This document shows, piece by piece, positions 1 through 11,570 of a stretch of DNA of 64,000 nt; within the stretch, counting starts at the first letter, position 1, and every line of letters begins with the position of its first letter. Both the position numbers and the translations under genes were made by a program. This stretch comes from Berghia stephanieae (taxonomy: Eukaryota; Mollusca; Gastropoda; Nudibranchia; Aeolidiidae), in the NCBI GenBank assembly GCA_034508935.3, contig CM067446.1:59709789-59773788 (forward strand). The letters are read 5' to 3'. A model generated the notes under the pieces. It was given only the letters and a program-made list of their open reading frames with translations. It was not told the DNA's origin and did not search any database.

Positions 1-1
1 T

Positions 2-1750
2 AACAACACCAAAGACACGAATGCGCCTGGACTGGATTATCCAGACAAAGCACTTTCATTTCTGACACATCTACAGACTTTAGAAATTGACGGAATACCC
101 AACAAAACATTCGGTTATCATTTCCAATTCATGGGAAACTTAACAAATTTAAGTTTGGAAGGATATTTTACAGGAAAATGCAATCTGTCTTTACTTAAGA
201 ATGACACATTTGAATACGTCCCTAATATCCGGAATCTCAACATCTCGGACTGTAAGATACGAAAATATCTGGTAGGAGCTGACGTTCTGGCTCCACTAGG
301 AAAACTGGAGGTTTTGGACATATCGTATAATTTTGACCTTGGATTTGACGGCCTTGGAAAACTTATGTACGGACAGAGAGACAACAAAAACTTAAGACAT
401 ATTTCATTGCAGTATATCGTCCAACGATACGAGCCTTGCATTGTTCTTTATAAAGATATGCTAGAAAATTTCAGAAATTTGAGTTTAGAATCGATCGACG
501 CAACCCGCAACAATATAGAAATGATTGAATATGGCGCTATTGATTATCTTCCAAGAACTATTAAGGTTATCAACCTTAGCAGAAATATCATCATGTTCGG
601 GGCCTATTGGGAGCACTTGAAAGACATGACAAATTTAGAATACCTTAACTTAGATGGCTATAATCAGGCGTACAGACTCCCATTGAGGCCCCCGCCTAAA
701 AACATCCACTGTCCCCAGCACAGTGAAGGGCAGGGAAAACACAATATCGACAAGGAAGCTATAAGAACCAGAAAAGAAATTGGACCCTTGACCCTTGAAC
801 TTCCTCCGAAGTTAAAGATTATTACGATGAGTAGTTATTCTTTGTCATACAAAATTGACACCATTGTTTTTGGTCCGAACAACACATTGCGCAGTGTCAT
901 CCTGAACCGAAACTATCTGCCGAAACTCAACGGACCAGTGTATGGCTTGGACCATTTAGAATATCTCGACATCTCATCTTGCTCAGTAGACGAAATATCC
1001 AGTAACTTTATTTCCAGTTTCAAATCTTTAAAAAGGGTCAATTTGAATAAAAACTTTTTGGGGGACAGTTTATTCGAACAATCTTCTATCTTTGCATCGA
1101 AAAGTTTGGAAGAACTAAATATTGGATTTAATAACATTTTCACTTTGAATGAAGGTGTGTTCAAATACTGCCCAAACTTAAAGACGTTAATTCTATCAGG
1201 GAACAGAATAACGAGACTGGATTCTACATTGGACCATTTGCCAAGACTCTCAATTTTGTATTTGACCCGGAATAGCCTAAACTCTATTCCAAAGACCTTA
1301 AGAGGTCATTTTGACAGAATTGAAGGTCGAAAGTTTATCGACATGACCTTTAATCCCATTGCTTGCAACTGTGACAACATCGACTTTTTGGATTGGGTTA
1401 CTCGTACTGGGATATTCGGAAACGATTACAAAAATTATTATTGCAGTTCTCCGGACGATCCATACAACGCAGGGTCGCATATGAACAACGGCTATGATGA
1501 GGAACTTAAACTACTTATTAACCAATGTGCCAATAACACGAAGCTGTTCATATGTGTTATATCGGCTTCGGTGGCGTTCTTCCTCGTTCTGATTGGTGTG
1601 ATTGGCTACAGATTCAGATGGTCCATGAGATATTGGTACTACGTAGCTAAAGTCATGCTGACCTACAAGAAAAACAAGGACAGTGTCATAGAATATGAAT
1701 ACGATCTGTTTGTTTGTTACTGTCACCAAGACAACAAGTTTATCACTGAG
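2..1750 (+). CDS. Toll-like receptor, large exon (5' end outside window)
   Basis: Encodes most of the ectodomain, the membrane segment and the first part of the TIR domain of a Toll-like receptor, a plasma-membrane or endosomal innate immune sensor. The frame is open from base 2, before the first Met at 131, so the gene starts left of the window. Leucine-rich repeats fill roughly 2-1340. A C-terminal cysteine-capped repeat (motif NPIACNC) spans about 1350-1530. One hydrophobic helix lies at about 1541-1610, and the cytoplasmic TIR domain opens with YDLFVCYCHQD near 1696. The exon ends in phase 0 at GAG|GTAAGTG (1750/1751). The protein continues in the exon at 5730. Which TLR subfamily it belongs to cannot be told from sequence reading alone. 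Confidence 0.92.
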
Positions 1751-1859
1751 GTAAGTGTCAAATTGAAAAGTGAGTTTTTCAGGAATTTAAAACCAAAGAT
1801 TTCTCTATAAAATGTGGGTACCGTGTGTAGGGGCTAAAATTGGAAATGCGGCTAATAAA

Positions 1860-2082
<223 letters not shown>

Positions 2083-2085
2083 AAT

Positions 2086-2569
2086 ATAAATTGTCACTCA
2101 CATTATATATGGCCAAGACGTACGTTTCTGTGGCTTCTGTTGGGAAGAGGGGTATAATAGGGTCGGGAAGGGTGGGGGGGGGGGGGGGGCGGGGGAAGGG
2201 TTATTTGACCTTTTGCGTTTTGAGCTTGAATTTATTAGAGTGTCTGCACATTGTCATTAGTTCTGATCTTTTGTTTAGGGTGCTATTGTTTCTGTGGTTG
2301 TGTAATAATATTTCCAGTTTCTCTGTCAGGCACAGGTTGCATTTTCTAGCACCGCATCTGTAGGGGCTGCTTTGCCTGACGAACTCCAAGGTTATTGTTG
2401 GTGTTTTATTAGTGTTTATTTGTTCTCAATAGTGCATTGCTAATTTGGTGCTTTTTGCTTTGCTTTCATGTGTTATGGAGGCTTTGTCATTGTTGTATCT
2501 TGTTTTGAATGGGGGTTCTGTGCTGCCGATGTACGTCTTGGCCATATATATGTGAGTGACAATTTATAT
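2086..2569. mobile_element. Non-autonomous DNA element with ~38-bp terminal inverted repeats
   Basis: The left end (2086-2123) and right end (2531-2569) are inverted copies with one indel; they share GGCCAAGACGTAC at the inner edge and ATTGTCACTCACA near the outer edge. The interior (about 400 bp) has a G-run at 2174-2189 and no transposase-like frame. The flanks are TA-rich, so a target duplication cannot be defined. The flank after the right end (AGCTCTAACCATCATTATCGAGCAC, as two overlapping halves) recurs near 12240-12265, so the family is dispersed. Confidence 0.7.
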
Positions 2570-2633
2570 TTTATATTAGCTCTAACCATCATTATCGAGC
2601 ACTTTCGTACCTCCGAGTACCCACCAACACTCA

Positions 2634-2637
2634 TATA

Positions 2638-2668
<31 letters not shown>

Positions 2669-2691
2669 ATATATTTTATATATATATATAT
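2634..2691. repeat. (TA)n microsatellite
   Basis: A dinucleotide TA tract with two short interruptions. Confidence 0.95.
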
Positions 2692-3205
2692 GAGGTTGAC
2701 GTCACTCATGTCTTTGTTGTTTTTCGTTGTTGTTTTTTTTTTGCCATCCATGTTTATGAGTGAAGTTGACGTCAATCGAGTCTTTGTTATAGTTTTTGCC
2801 ATCCGCGTTTATGAGTAATTCTCACTAAACTGTATTATCCAGACTATAAAAGTTCATGGTTACACAGAGTTATGTGTGTTGGTCCGTTATACTTCCGGAT
2901 GGCAATGTTGTGAGCTTCTCAGCCAAGCGCATACTATCTATAGTGTTGTTTTGTATTGGCCCTTTATACTTCCGGGAGGCAATGTTGTGAGCTTCTTAGC
3001 CAAGCGCATACTATCTATAGATAGAATGCGCTTGGCTAAGAAGCTCATAACATTGCCATCCGGAAGTATAACGGACCAACACACAAAACTGTGTGTATCC
3101 ATGAACGTTTATAGTCAGGTTAATACAGTTCAGAGAGCATTACTCATAAACGCGGATGGCAAAAAACAATAACAAAGACCTGAGTGACGTCATCTTCGAA
3201 CTATC
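2692..3205. mobile_element. Foldback element, full palindromic copy
   Basis: Two inverted arms of about 190-250 bp meet at the self-complementary centre TATCTATAGATAGA (about 3012-3025). Each arm carries the same landmarks in mirror order: GACGTCACTCA, a CGCGTTTATGAGTAA block, GGTCCGTTATACTTCCGG, and AAGCGCATACTATCTATAG at the centre. No coding potential. Half copies or paired copies of the same arm occur at 3924-4113, 4211-4388 and 57401-57592. Confidence 0.8.
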
Positions 3206-3212
3206 TATAAAT

Positions 3213-3269
3213 TAACGATGGCTACGATTGGCACGCAGGCTTTCATGGGTCTCCTCGTAGCCATCGTTA
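3213..3269. repeat. Perfect 15-bp stem-loop
   Basis: TAACGATGGCTACGA at 3213-3227 is the exact reverse complement of 3255-3269, with a 27-base loop. It sits next to the foldback element and the core motif GTAGCCATCGTTA recurs at about 3780-3793, so it is probably the tip of another small foldback element and not a host RNA gene. Confidence 0.75.
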
Positions 3270-3364
3270 ACATTATATTATAGCCTGACACTGACCAAAA
3301 AATTACGTCAAAAGACAAGTCTTTGGCCACAAAAGAAAACAAATCGTGAATACGCTTCAATAGT

Positions 3365-3648
3365 AGTGACGTCACTTCCCTCGTAATGACGCATAGTAAC
3401 TTAGTAACTTGTTCTAAACTATCGGAACAATGGCGGACGCCCTTATGAAATACTTCTCCGACGGGCATAAAAGTGTATCCAGAGGAGAAAAACATTATAA
3501 ATCTAATCATGTTTTGACTTTTATACATGCTGATCACATGACATGTGAAAAAGTTCTAGCCAACATGAAGAATAAAAAGTACCAATTTTCTTTGTTTAGA
3601 ACCAAGCTGCTTGTTGCTGGGCGGGCGTGACATCAGACACTGAATCCT
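3365..3648 (+). repeat. Dispersed promoter-like/short-ORF unit, copy 1
   Basis: A unit that recurs at 8493-8778 and 63441-63722. It opens with TGACGTCACTTCC (CRE-like plus ETS-like bases), has a conserved stretch ending GGAACAATGGCGGAC, and encodes a 66-residue frame (3430-3630) starting MADALMKYFSDGHKSVSRG and ending in a shared CEKVLANMKNKKYQFSLF-type segment. The unit ends after GTGACATCAGAC. The segment with Cys, Met-Lys and Tyr resembles what precedes a SWIM zinc finger in some transposon-associated proteins; that is weak inference. It could be a mobile first exon or the 5' end of an unknown transposon gene. Confidence 0.6.
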
Positions 3649-3683
3649 ATTGTATTCAAACGTTCAAACAATGGGATCACTTG

Positions 3684-3897
3684 TTTCCTTGAGCTCTACT
3701 AAGGACAACTCACTAGACGCTGCACAAACCTAAAAAATGACGTCAAACTATATGTCCTAATGGCTTCCAGCGTCAGGCCGTAGCCATCGTTATGTTATAG
3801 CCTGACACTGAAATCCAAAAGGACTGGCAGTTTGACGTCATTATTTGGTTTTTGCACCGCCTAGTGAGTTGTCGTTAGTAGTGCTCATGGAAACAAG
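3684..3897. repeat. Imperfect inverted repeat pair
   Basis: The arm at about 3684-3745 (with GACAACTCACTAG and ATGACGTCAAAC) is mirrored at about 3836-3897 (GTTTGACGTCAT, CTAGTGAGTTGTC). It is another foldback structure of the cluster in TLR intron 1. Confidence 0.65.
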
Positions 3898-3923
3898 TTT
3901 ATTTCATTGGTTGAACTATTGAA

Positions 3924-4388
3924 TAGATAGAATGCGCTTGGCCAAGGAGTTCACAACATTGCCATCCGGAAGTATAACGGACCAACACAAAAACTCGGTG
4001 TAACATGAACTTTCATAGTCTGGTTAATACAGTTTAGTGAGAACAACTCACAAACGCGGATGGCAAAAACAATACAAAGGCCTGAGTGACGTCATCTGCA
4101 TACTATCTATACAATTCACAATTTGTTTTCTTTTGTGGCAAAAGACTGGCATTTTGACGTCATTTTTTGGTCAGTGTCAGTCCATAACTTTACGAAGGCC
4201 ACGGTCAGGCTATAGATAGTTCAGGTCTTTGTTATTGTTTTTGCCATCCGCGTTTATGAGTAATGTTCACTAAACTGTATTAACCTGACTATAAATATTC
4301 ATGGATACACACAGTTTTGTGTGCTGGTCCGTTATACTTCCGGATGGCAATGTTGTGAATTCCTTAGCCAACCGCATACTATCTATAT
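3924..4388. mobile_element. Foldback element pair (arms 3924-4113 and 4211-4388)
   Basis: Two inverted arms of the same family as 2692-3205, each ending in AACTATCTATA or TAGATAGAATGCGC type sequence, flank a 97-bp centre that contains a TTTTGACGTCATTTTTTGG block. Arms differ by scattered substitutions, so this is an older or separate copy. Confidence 0.75.
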
Positions 4389-4489
4389 GTTAACCATGGC
4401 TATGGCCTCCTTGTCCTTGTAAAAATAAAAATTACAATTTTTTAAAGCGTTTTTAGTCGCAGCCTTCGTTAACAAAAAGCCTGATACTA

Positions 4490-4663
4490 ACCAAAAAATT
4501 GTCATAAAAGAAGACGAAGATCACGGGGGAAAGTGAGTTGTTATCAATATCTCAACCAATGGAAGCCTTCGTTTCCTTGAGCACTTCTAACAACAACTCA
4601 CTTTTTACTTTTGTTTGGTGATCATCGTCTTCTTTTGTTATGTCCTTTATTTTTTTTTTTGGT
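4490..4663. repeat. Inverted repeat around AGTGAGTTGTT
   Basis: Sequence with CATAAAAGAAGACGA and AAAGTGAGTTGTT at 4497-4540 is mirrored by AACAACTCACTTTT and TCGTCTTCTTTTGTTATG at 4573-4646. Short foldback, no coding sequence. Confidence 0.65.
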
Positions 4664-5369
4664 AAGTACCAGGCCTTTAGTTTATGAAGGAGATGGTTTA
4701 TAGCTCGGGAAACTCATAATTATTATAACAATGGCCATGATTTATATTCCCTTTCCATGTGCTCGAGGTAATTGGTCACATTGCAAAATGTGTTCAAAGT
4801 GACCTACATAGTGAAAAGTATTCACATCTTTTGAAATGTCTCACATCACTATTGGTCATTTTGTTCAGCGTGACCACGGCTATGTTTACATTTTTCATAA
4901 ACAAAGCAACTTGTTTACATTTGTTAAGAAATATCCAATCGTTGGACATCAACAAATCATGTGATTGATGACTAGGTTGGACGAAAACATGAATATCGAT
5001 CGCTCCCATTTTTATCCCTTGATGTGAATACATCAACCCAGTCCAACCCTTGATGTTGTCAAGGCGACAGTTCGTCTATTTCCCTGGCTCCCTTTTATCA
5101 TTGGCTTTGCCATTACTCCTTCGACTTCGACATCAAAACCTGTTTCGCCACCACTCCGTAACTTACAAATGAATACTAAGATGTTATATGTTGTTGACTG
5201 GAAACATATGTACAAAAATAAATATACTAGCTTCCAAAACGAACAAAATAATAAACACCGAAGTAGGATTTCGACTTTGTACTATTTGCCTGCAAGGTGC
5301 ACCTCATACTCTTCTGTCTTCCGTTAGGGATGAGAGAATAATATAGAAGGGAAAATAATAATAATAAAT

Positions 5370-5435
5370 TGAGCTTTTATATAGCGCAATATCCACAAAC
5401 TTGCTCAAAGCCCTTTACAAGGAACAAAATGGACG
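5370..5435 (-). mobile_element. SINE family A, 3'-tail fragment
   Basis: TATATAGCGCAATATCCACAAACTTGCTCAAAG, seen here in two overlapping halves, is the tail found in longer copies at 7800, 13748 and 23522. Only the tail remains. Confidence 0.7.
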
Positions 5436-5729
5436 TCACTCAGTGTTTTTATCCAGCGATTTTAGTATTCCACTAAATATCAATGAGACTTTAACCGTTT
5501 AAGGTTACACATAGTTTTGTGTGCTGATACGCTGGTGGATGTTGTAAGTTTATTTAATTAACCTAAACGCATAGAATCATTATTGGCCAACCAGTATTAA
5601 AATGATGTAGTGACGTTTTTACTGTTGTTGTAGTTGGCTGAAGAAGGGATTTGAGCCCGAAACGTTCTGTGTATGGTATAGTGTTATATTCAGTTTTTGT
5701 ACATGAGTTTTACACCATCTTGCTGGCAG

Positions 5730-5909
5730 GAATTGGAGCCTCGACTTGGCCAAGAGAGAGGCATCAAGTTGCTGCTTCACGACAAGTGTTTCCAGGCTGG
5801 GCAAGAGATTGCCGAGAGCATCCTGAAGGCGGTACAACGAAGCAGCAAGACATTGGTGGTCATGTCCAAGTCTATGATGGACAGTAACTGGTGTAATTAT
5901 GAGATGGCG
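5730..5909 (+). CDS. Toll-like receptor, TIR domain exon 2
   Basis: A 60-codon exon, phase 0 at both ends, between acceptor TGCTGGCAG and donor GCG|GTGAGT. It carries the middle of the TIR domain: HDKCFQAGQEIAESIL matches the BB-loop region, and SKTLVVMSKSMMDSNWCNYEMA matches the conserved Ser-Trp-Cys box found in TLR and MyD88 TIR domains. It reads on directly from NKFITE in the exon ending at 1750 and into the exon at 6129. Confidence 0.92.
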
Positions 5910-5935
5910 GTGAGTCTTATTCATTACCATCAACA

Positions 5936-5990
5936 TCATTATCATCATCATCGTCGTCGTCAATCATCATCATCATCATCATCATCATCA
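5936..5990. repeat. (ATC)n in TLR intron 2
   Basis: A trinucleotide run with a short GTC interruption, inside the 219-bp intron 5910-6128. Confidence 0.9.
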
Positions 5991-6128
5991 GCATGTCAGA
6001 GATAACAAAATATGAAAGAGTACAAGATGTAAAAAAGTCTTTTGGAAACACAATACCCAAGGTATTCATTCTTTCACTCCTGACTCGAGTGTTGAATTTA
6101 ATATTATATTTAACCTTTTTATTCTTAG

Positions 6129-6321
6129 ATGGCCAAACAAGAATCCATATCGACGGACGTAACGTGCTGGTCATTCTGTTCCTGGAGAAAATCCCCAGGC
6201 AACCATGAGCCTGGACATGGTCAACTATATACGTAGCAACGTCATCGTCACGTACCCAGCATCCCATCCCGAGGTGCAGGAGGAATTCTGGGACAGGCTG
6301 GCCAGTGATCTACAGTCTTGA
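6129..6321 (+). CDS. Toll-like receptor, last TIR exon with two apparent indels
   Basis: The exon follows acceptor TTCTTAG. Three consecutive frames each give part of a normal TIR C-terminus: MAKQESIST, then RNVLVILFLEKIPRQ, then MSLDMVNYIRSNVIVTYP and HPEVQEEFWDRLASDLQS before TGA at 6319. The exon is 193 bases; 195 would keep frame, so one base seems missing near 6155-6160 and another near 6205-6209. Both pieces fit the family well, so either the assembly has errors or the gene is a recent pseudogene. The first two exons are clean. Confidence 0.85.
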
Positions 6322-6404
6322 CTCAATTGTACTCAAATTATTATCATCATTTGCAAATCTGATGATAACCTAACGCAATAGGGCACAGAAATGTGATGTC
6401 AAAA

Positions 6405-6410
6405 AATAAA
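6405..6410 (+). promoter_or_regulatory. Candidate polyadenylation signal for the TLR gene
   Basis: AATAAA lies 84 bases after the TLR stop and is followed by a second overlapping AATAAA-like run. It is the first canonical signal downstream. Confidence 0.5.
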
Positions 6411-7027
6411 TAAATGGTTCCTATCTCGTTGGAAGTGTAAAACTAGTGTTCCAGAAAACTGAGTACATACCTTTTGTAAATGATCTTCTGATTTCAGAGA
6501 AATGACATCTTATTTTCTCTTCTAAATTAATATGTTATGCTGGTCGTCAATAAAGACCATCCAGCCTCGCTCTTTTACATTCTGTAATTTTTAGAATCTG
6601 CATAATATACACCCTGCTACTGAAATAGTTATGCCACATTATGTAACCTATTCATTATTATTCCTCCGGAGGACTGTTTCTTATTATGAATAAGCATAAG
6701 CCTTTCCGCCACGACATCAATGAGCACCCTATGCGTGTAATTAAATAAGGGAACGGAGCACCCTCTCAGTGTAATTAGTTAAAGATCACCTTAAATTCTC
6801 ATCCAGACACAGACCATGAAAGTTCTGTCGTTATCCTTCTCCTTTTTTTTTCATTGTTTTTTTAACAGTCTTTGTTTTTTTGTTTTTTTAAATACTTTCA
6901 TAGTCATCATTATCATCATCATGATCATCATCTTTTTCAACATCATCTTTATTACTTTATTGTTGTTGTCATTAATATCATTATCATTCCCATCAATATT
7001 ATTACCGAACTGTGATGGAGAAGTGGG

Positions 7028-7029
<2 letters not shown>

Positions 7030-7085
<56 letters not shown>

Positions 7086-7086
7086 A

Positions 7087-7141
<55 letters not shown>
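7030..7141. repeat. (AG)n microsatellite
   Basis: About 110 bp of AG dinucleotides with a few AAAG interruptions. Confidence 0.97.
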
Positions 7142-7143
<2 letters not shown>

Positions 7144-7329
7144 CTACCCAATGTATATATATAATTTGCCCATGACCTGTGTTTACTGATATTGTTGAAC
7201 ATTTTAATTAAGTTCGATAATGAATTTGTTTACTTGTTCGCTTTTTACCCGATGAATATTAAATAGTAAGCTATCTTTTTAAATTCAAAAGGAAGATTAC
7301 GAATGAACTGTTGAACGACTCAACGAGAC

Positions 7330-7620
7330 AAGGTCAGACAGTCAGACAGTCTAACTCCCGCTCAAACAAAATCGAAACTCCGAATCTTCATACCTTTAAA
7401 AAGGAAACAGTTGTAAATAGGTGAATAGCGTTTAGTAACATAATTTTTATTCTGAGATCAAACACTAATGTTGATTATAAGTGATTTAAATCAAATGGCG
7501 GTTTTTTGGTGGATTTTGGGCAACTATCGCAGGTGAAGTAGGATAAAGTTGGCGGATTTGGGTGGATTTCTGGCATAAAGTTAAAGTTGGCAGGATTTTT
7601 GCAAAGGCACCTGACAACAC
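7330..7620. repeat. Dispersed repeat, copy shared with the COX19 upstream region
   Basis: The stretch from CTCAAACAAAATCGAAACTC through TAAATCAAATGGCGG to TTTGCAAAGGCACCTG is repeated in the same orientation at 32870-33135, just before COX19. No coding sequence is visible. The second copy lies within the presumptive IPMK/COX19 promoter interval. Confidence 0.8.
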
Positions 7621-7799
7621 TGCTGACATTCATTTGCGACGAATTATTATTTGCGTTTTGATATTATTATTATTATATTTATTATATAAACCACTTGATG
7701 TGAAGGCTACCACTTATGCCACTTAGGCACTTGGCCTACAATTATGGCTGCAAGACGGCTAGAGTTCCTCGTAGCCAATTTCGACTTCAAAAGTTGCCA

Positions 7800-8094
7800 A
7801 ATATAGCGCAATATCCACTAAACGTGCTCTAAGCGCACACGAGGTCCCTGACCAATAGCAACATGTAACATGTAGAACGGGACATGATGCCTGTTAGGCT
7901 ATATTGGAATATTTTTTTTTCCAACGGAGGCAACGCTGTTAACGGCCAGGTGCTCATTTTACACCTGAATACGGTGAGAGAATGTGAGTAAAGAGCCCTC
8001 TCCAAGACTCAACTATGTGCCGAGCGAGGCTCGAACCCAGAACCTTCCGATCCGAAAGTGAGTGTCATACCACTTGACCACATAACCGCACTAC
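7800..8094 (-). mobile_element. SINE family A, near full length
   Basis: On the minus strand a tRNA-like head (B-box GGTTCGAGCCTC, preceded by TTTCGGATCGGAAGG) is followed by a body with a GAGTCTTGGAGAGGG block and the tail AGCGCAATATCCACTAAACG in reverse. The same order of parts is seen at 13748 (plus), 23522 (minus) and 62742 (plus). Confidence 0.8.
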
Positions 8095-8492
8095 TATAAC
8101 TCTAACCCTCTTGAAAAGCTCTTCGATTTTGATTAACAAAAAAAAAAAAAAAATCGACTTAAATCATGAAAAAAAAAAAAAAAAAGAAAAACTTAAATAA
8201 GCATTTTAAGTTTCTAAAAATAGTAAGACGATTCTCTGTGGCAAATTTTGGCCAAATCAGCCACGCATTTGGCCATCTGGCAGCTGTGCTCGCACGGAAT
8301 GAGCTGCGAGCTGCTGCAAGAACATCATAAAATTCATCCTCTCGTTTTTAAATTGTCACGTTATTATTGATAGGTTGAAAGCAATACGAAACTTTTTAAT
8401 ATTAATACTGTCCATTATTTTATTGCTTTATTTAATACCAGTAAACGTGGGGGGAGAGAGATAGTGATACACCACAATACTCTTCAACAGTC

Positions 8493-8778
8493 GTAACGTC
8501 ACTTCCTTCCTAATGACGCATGGTAACTTAGTAACACTGGCTCTAAACTATCGGAACAATGGCGGACGCCCGTATGAAATATTTCTCCGGCGAGCATAAA
8601 AGCGTATCAAGAGGGAAAAAACCCCATACATTTTATCATGTTTTGACTTTTACACATTCTGATCACAAGGCATATGAAAAGTTCTAGCCAGCATGAAGAA
8701 TAAAAAGTAATGATTTTCTTTGTTTAGAACCAAGATGGCGGCCGTTGACGGGCGGCGTGACATCAGACTACTGAATCC
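8493..8778 (+). repeat. Dispersed promoter-like/short-ORF unit, copy 2 (frame broken)
   Basis: Shares TAACGTCACTTCC, GGAACAATGGCGGAC and the GTGACATCAGAC end with 3365-3648. The frame reads MADARMKYFSGEHKSVSRG and then is lost at an A-run before the conserved ASMKNKK segment, and that segment is followed by a stop. A second ATGGCGGC (YY1-like) lies near 8735. Confidence 0.65.
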
Positions 8779-10137
8779 AATTGGTAGCGCTCTCGCTTCA
8801 TATACAAAGGGACAAAGTGAAGTCGATCGATATCTTTTCCACTAATTTTGATTTCCGCCATCAAGACGCTGAGCTTCCTTTGTCACCTTTGCCAGTTCAA
8901 TCACTGTCAAGAATCTATCAAGCCTGAGCCCGTCGGAGAAATAACTATAACTACTCTCAACTGGAAGTGTAACCCCACAAGTCCGCCCACAATATTCAAG
9001 ATTATCATCATCTCATCAAGATCGCATAAGATACGTATTATCATTATATTCCCACTTATAACTGTGATCACCATTCATTTATCAGAAGACTCATTTAATT
9101 AAATTTCATATCATCTTAAACAAATCGTTATGTGTTCTTCATTTTAAAGTAACTAGTAAATTCTGGGGGCCTTATTCTTCACATCTTTATTTTATGCATT
9201 GTCGAGTTAGCTCTTGAGCGCTCATTTTAGACCATGACAACACTATCAATGTACTTAGTTTGAGATCACCTTAAAGTCTCACCCAGACACCAGCACAGGA
9301 TCCCACAAAGAGGGATACACTCAAATGTTTACAAATCATTTTTTTAAAAAGTACATAACAGAGAGATGATTTACAAGGAAAAAAAATATGATCTCCCAAA
9401 CTATAACCGTACTGTTTTCCTTCCAGCCAATGACTCCGGTCAGGGTCATGACAAAACTAAGTAATCTTATTCAAAGACAAGGACAGAATCAATTGGAAAA
9501 CAGATACAGGGTGATAGAAGACAAAGCAAGTACCTCCCTGCCCACTATGGGAGGTCTGAATCCCCACCCAGACTCATGTAGGTCATTCCAGGACAGACGC
9601 AAATAATCCCACCATGAGGAAAACACTCAAATGTTAACAGACCATTATATATTCAAAACAAAAAATTGTAACAATACATAACAGGGAGGTAATTAACAAG
9701 GATAAAAATATCATCTCCCAAAACTGACATTTGACTGTTTTCCACCCAGCCAAGGACTCCGACAAGAGCCAGGACAAAACTATATAATCCTATTCCAAGA
9801 GAAAAACAGAAAGCAAATTCAGAATACAGATAAAGGGGGGTCGATTAAAATGTCCCTCATCTTGTCAACAACTCTCCAACCTGAGACTTTAAGGAAGTTT
9901 TCAAGGAAGTCCCAGGTGTGAGTGTTTTTGTCAAGATGATTGTTATTAGTTATATTAATCGATCTATATTTGAAGGACGAGTATTTTTGGCCTACCTTTT
10001 AAAAACGTGTTTTGTTGTCCGTGTTCGCTTGATCTGGAGGAAAGTACTTGGTGATAGACAAGAGTCCGAATCAAAGTGTAGCAAACAATTGCTATTCTAT
10101 AAACTCCGGTTCCATAAGCCTAATGGTTCTTAAGGTC

Positions 10138-10140
<3 letters not shown>

Positions 10141-10170
<30 letters not shown>
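10141..10170. repeat. Poly-C tract (30 C)
   Basis: An uninterrupted run of 30 C, followed by TCC triplets. The opposite strand could form G-quadruplexes; tract length is also likely to be inaccurate in an assembly. Confidence 0.95.
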
Positions 10171-10173
<3 letters not shown>

Positions 10174-11314
10174 TCCTCCTATTCTTTTTTTAAGTCTTAT
10201 AATTTTAATGACAAAGGTAAGACAAAAGGGAATTAGTTCAAAAAGAGAACAGATATAGATTCAAAGAGCACACTATCAGTGTACTTAGTTTGAGATAACC
10301 TAAATGTCTCATCCTGGCACAAGCACAGGTCCCCACTAAGAGGAATACACTCCAATGTTGACATTAAAATCATCCGCGGACATAATACATGGTCATATTA
10401 ATTGTTTAGATTTCTCTTCAATGCAACAGAGTCAGGGGCAACGTGGCTCAGCAGTCTGGGCTTTGCATCGTACCCGAAAAGTATCGAGTTCAACTCCTGT
10501 TTGTTTTTGTTGTTAAGGGCGCTTGCAAAAACATTTAGGTCATATTAGCACCAGTGAAAAGAAAGAAATTGGGATAATAAAAAGTTCAAGAATTACAATT
10601 AAAGTACCCAAGAAAAAAGTGAGACAAAGGGGAATTGGTTAAAATATGAAACATGTAGATTCCAAGCGCACACTATCAGCGTACTTAGTTTGATATCTTG
10701 TTTTGTTTTTGTTTTAAGGGTTTTACGGCGCTTGCAACACATTAAGGTCATATTAGCGCCAGTAAAAAAAAAGAAGAAAATGGGATAGTTCTAGAATTAC
10801 AATTAAAGCACCCAAGAAAAGGTAAGACAAATGAGAATTGGATCAAATAGGGAACAGATGTAGATTCCAAGAGCACACTATCGAAGTACTTAGTTTGAGA
10901 TCACCTAAAAGTCTTATCCAGTCACAAGCACAGGTCACCACTAAGAGGAATACACTCAAATGTTTACAAATCATATATAATAAGTAAACAAAACATAATA
11001 CATTACATAACAGAAAGATGATTTACAAGGGGAAAAAAATCATCTCCCAAAACTAAATATACATTTGACTGTTGCCCTCTCACCAAGGGTATCCGGTCAG
11101 GGTCAGGACAAAACCAAGTAATCTCATTCCAATACAAAGACAGAAAGCTAGTTGGAAAACAGATATAGGGGGATAGAAGACAGTAAGTACCTCCTGCCCA
11201 CAATGGGAGGTCAGGAACTCCACCCAGTAGTTTGAGATCACTTAAAAGTCTCATCCAGACACAAGCACAGGTCCCCACTGAGAGGAACACGCTCAAATGT
11301 TGACAAATCATATA

Positions 11315-11570
11315 CAGTAGAACATGAAAGTAACGTACTCGGAAATAGCGAGTAAAATCTAAATCCCCGTTTTTTTCTCTTATTTGAGTCAATAAAATCA
11401 GCATGCAAGTAGCGAGTATGAAAAAGAGGTCAACTCGGAAATAACGAGCATTTCCTGCCCCAGCCTAGGACTTCGAACGAAGTAAAGCAAAACACCAGAC
11501 AAGGGCGATTTAAATATTTTTAGCCTAGCTTCTTTTCTTTTCTTATTTTTCGTTACGAGTAATATTACTG
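11315..11570. mobile_element. Short derivative of the CAGTAGAAC element (TA-flanked)
   Basis: Begins TA|CAGTAGAACATG and ends TATTACTG|TA, with GGAAATAGCGAG motifs inside. It is nearly identical to the first 250 bases of the longer element at 43848-44697. It sits inside one unit of the 9.2-11.8 kb array, which resumes after it. Confidence 0.7.

Noticed and set aside
4759-4968. 69-codon frame with a hydrophobic stretch in TLR intron 1
   Set aside because: No conservation, splice or signal-peptide logic; overlaps an equally long minus-strand frame.
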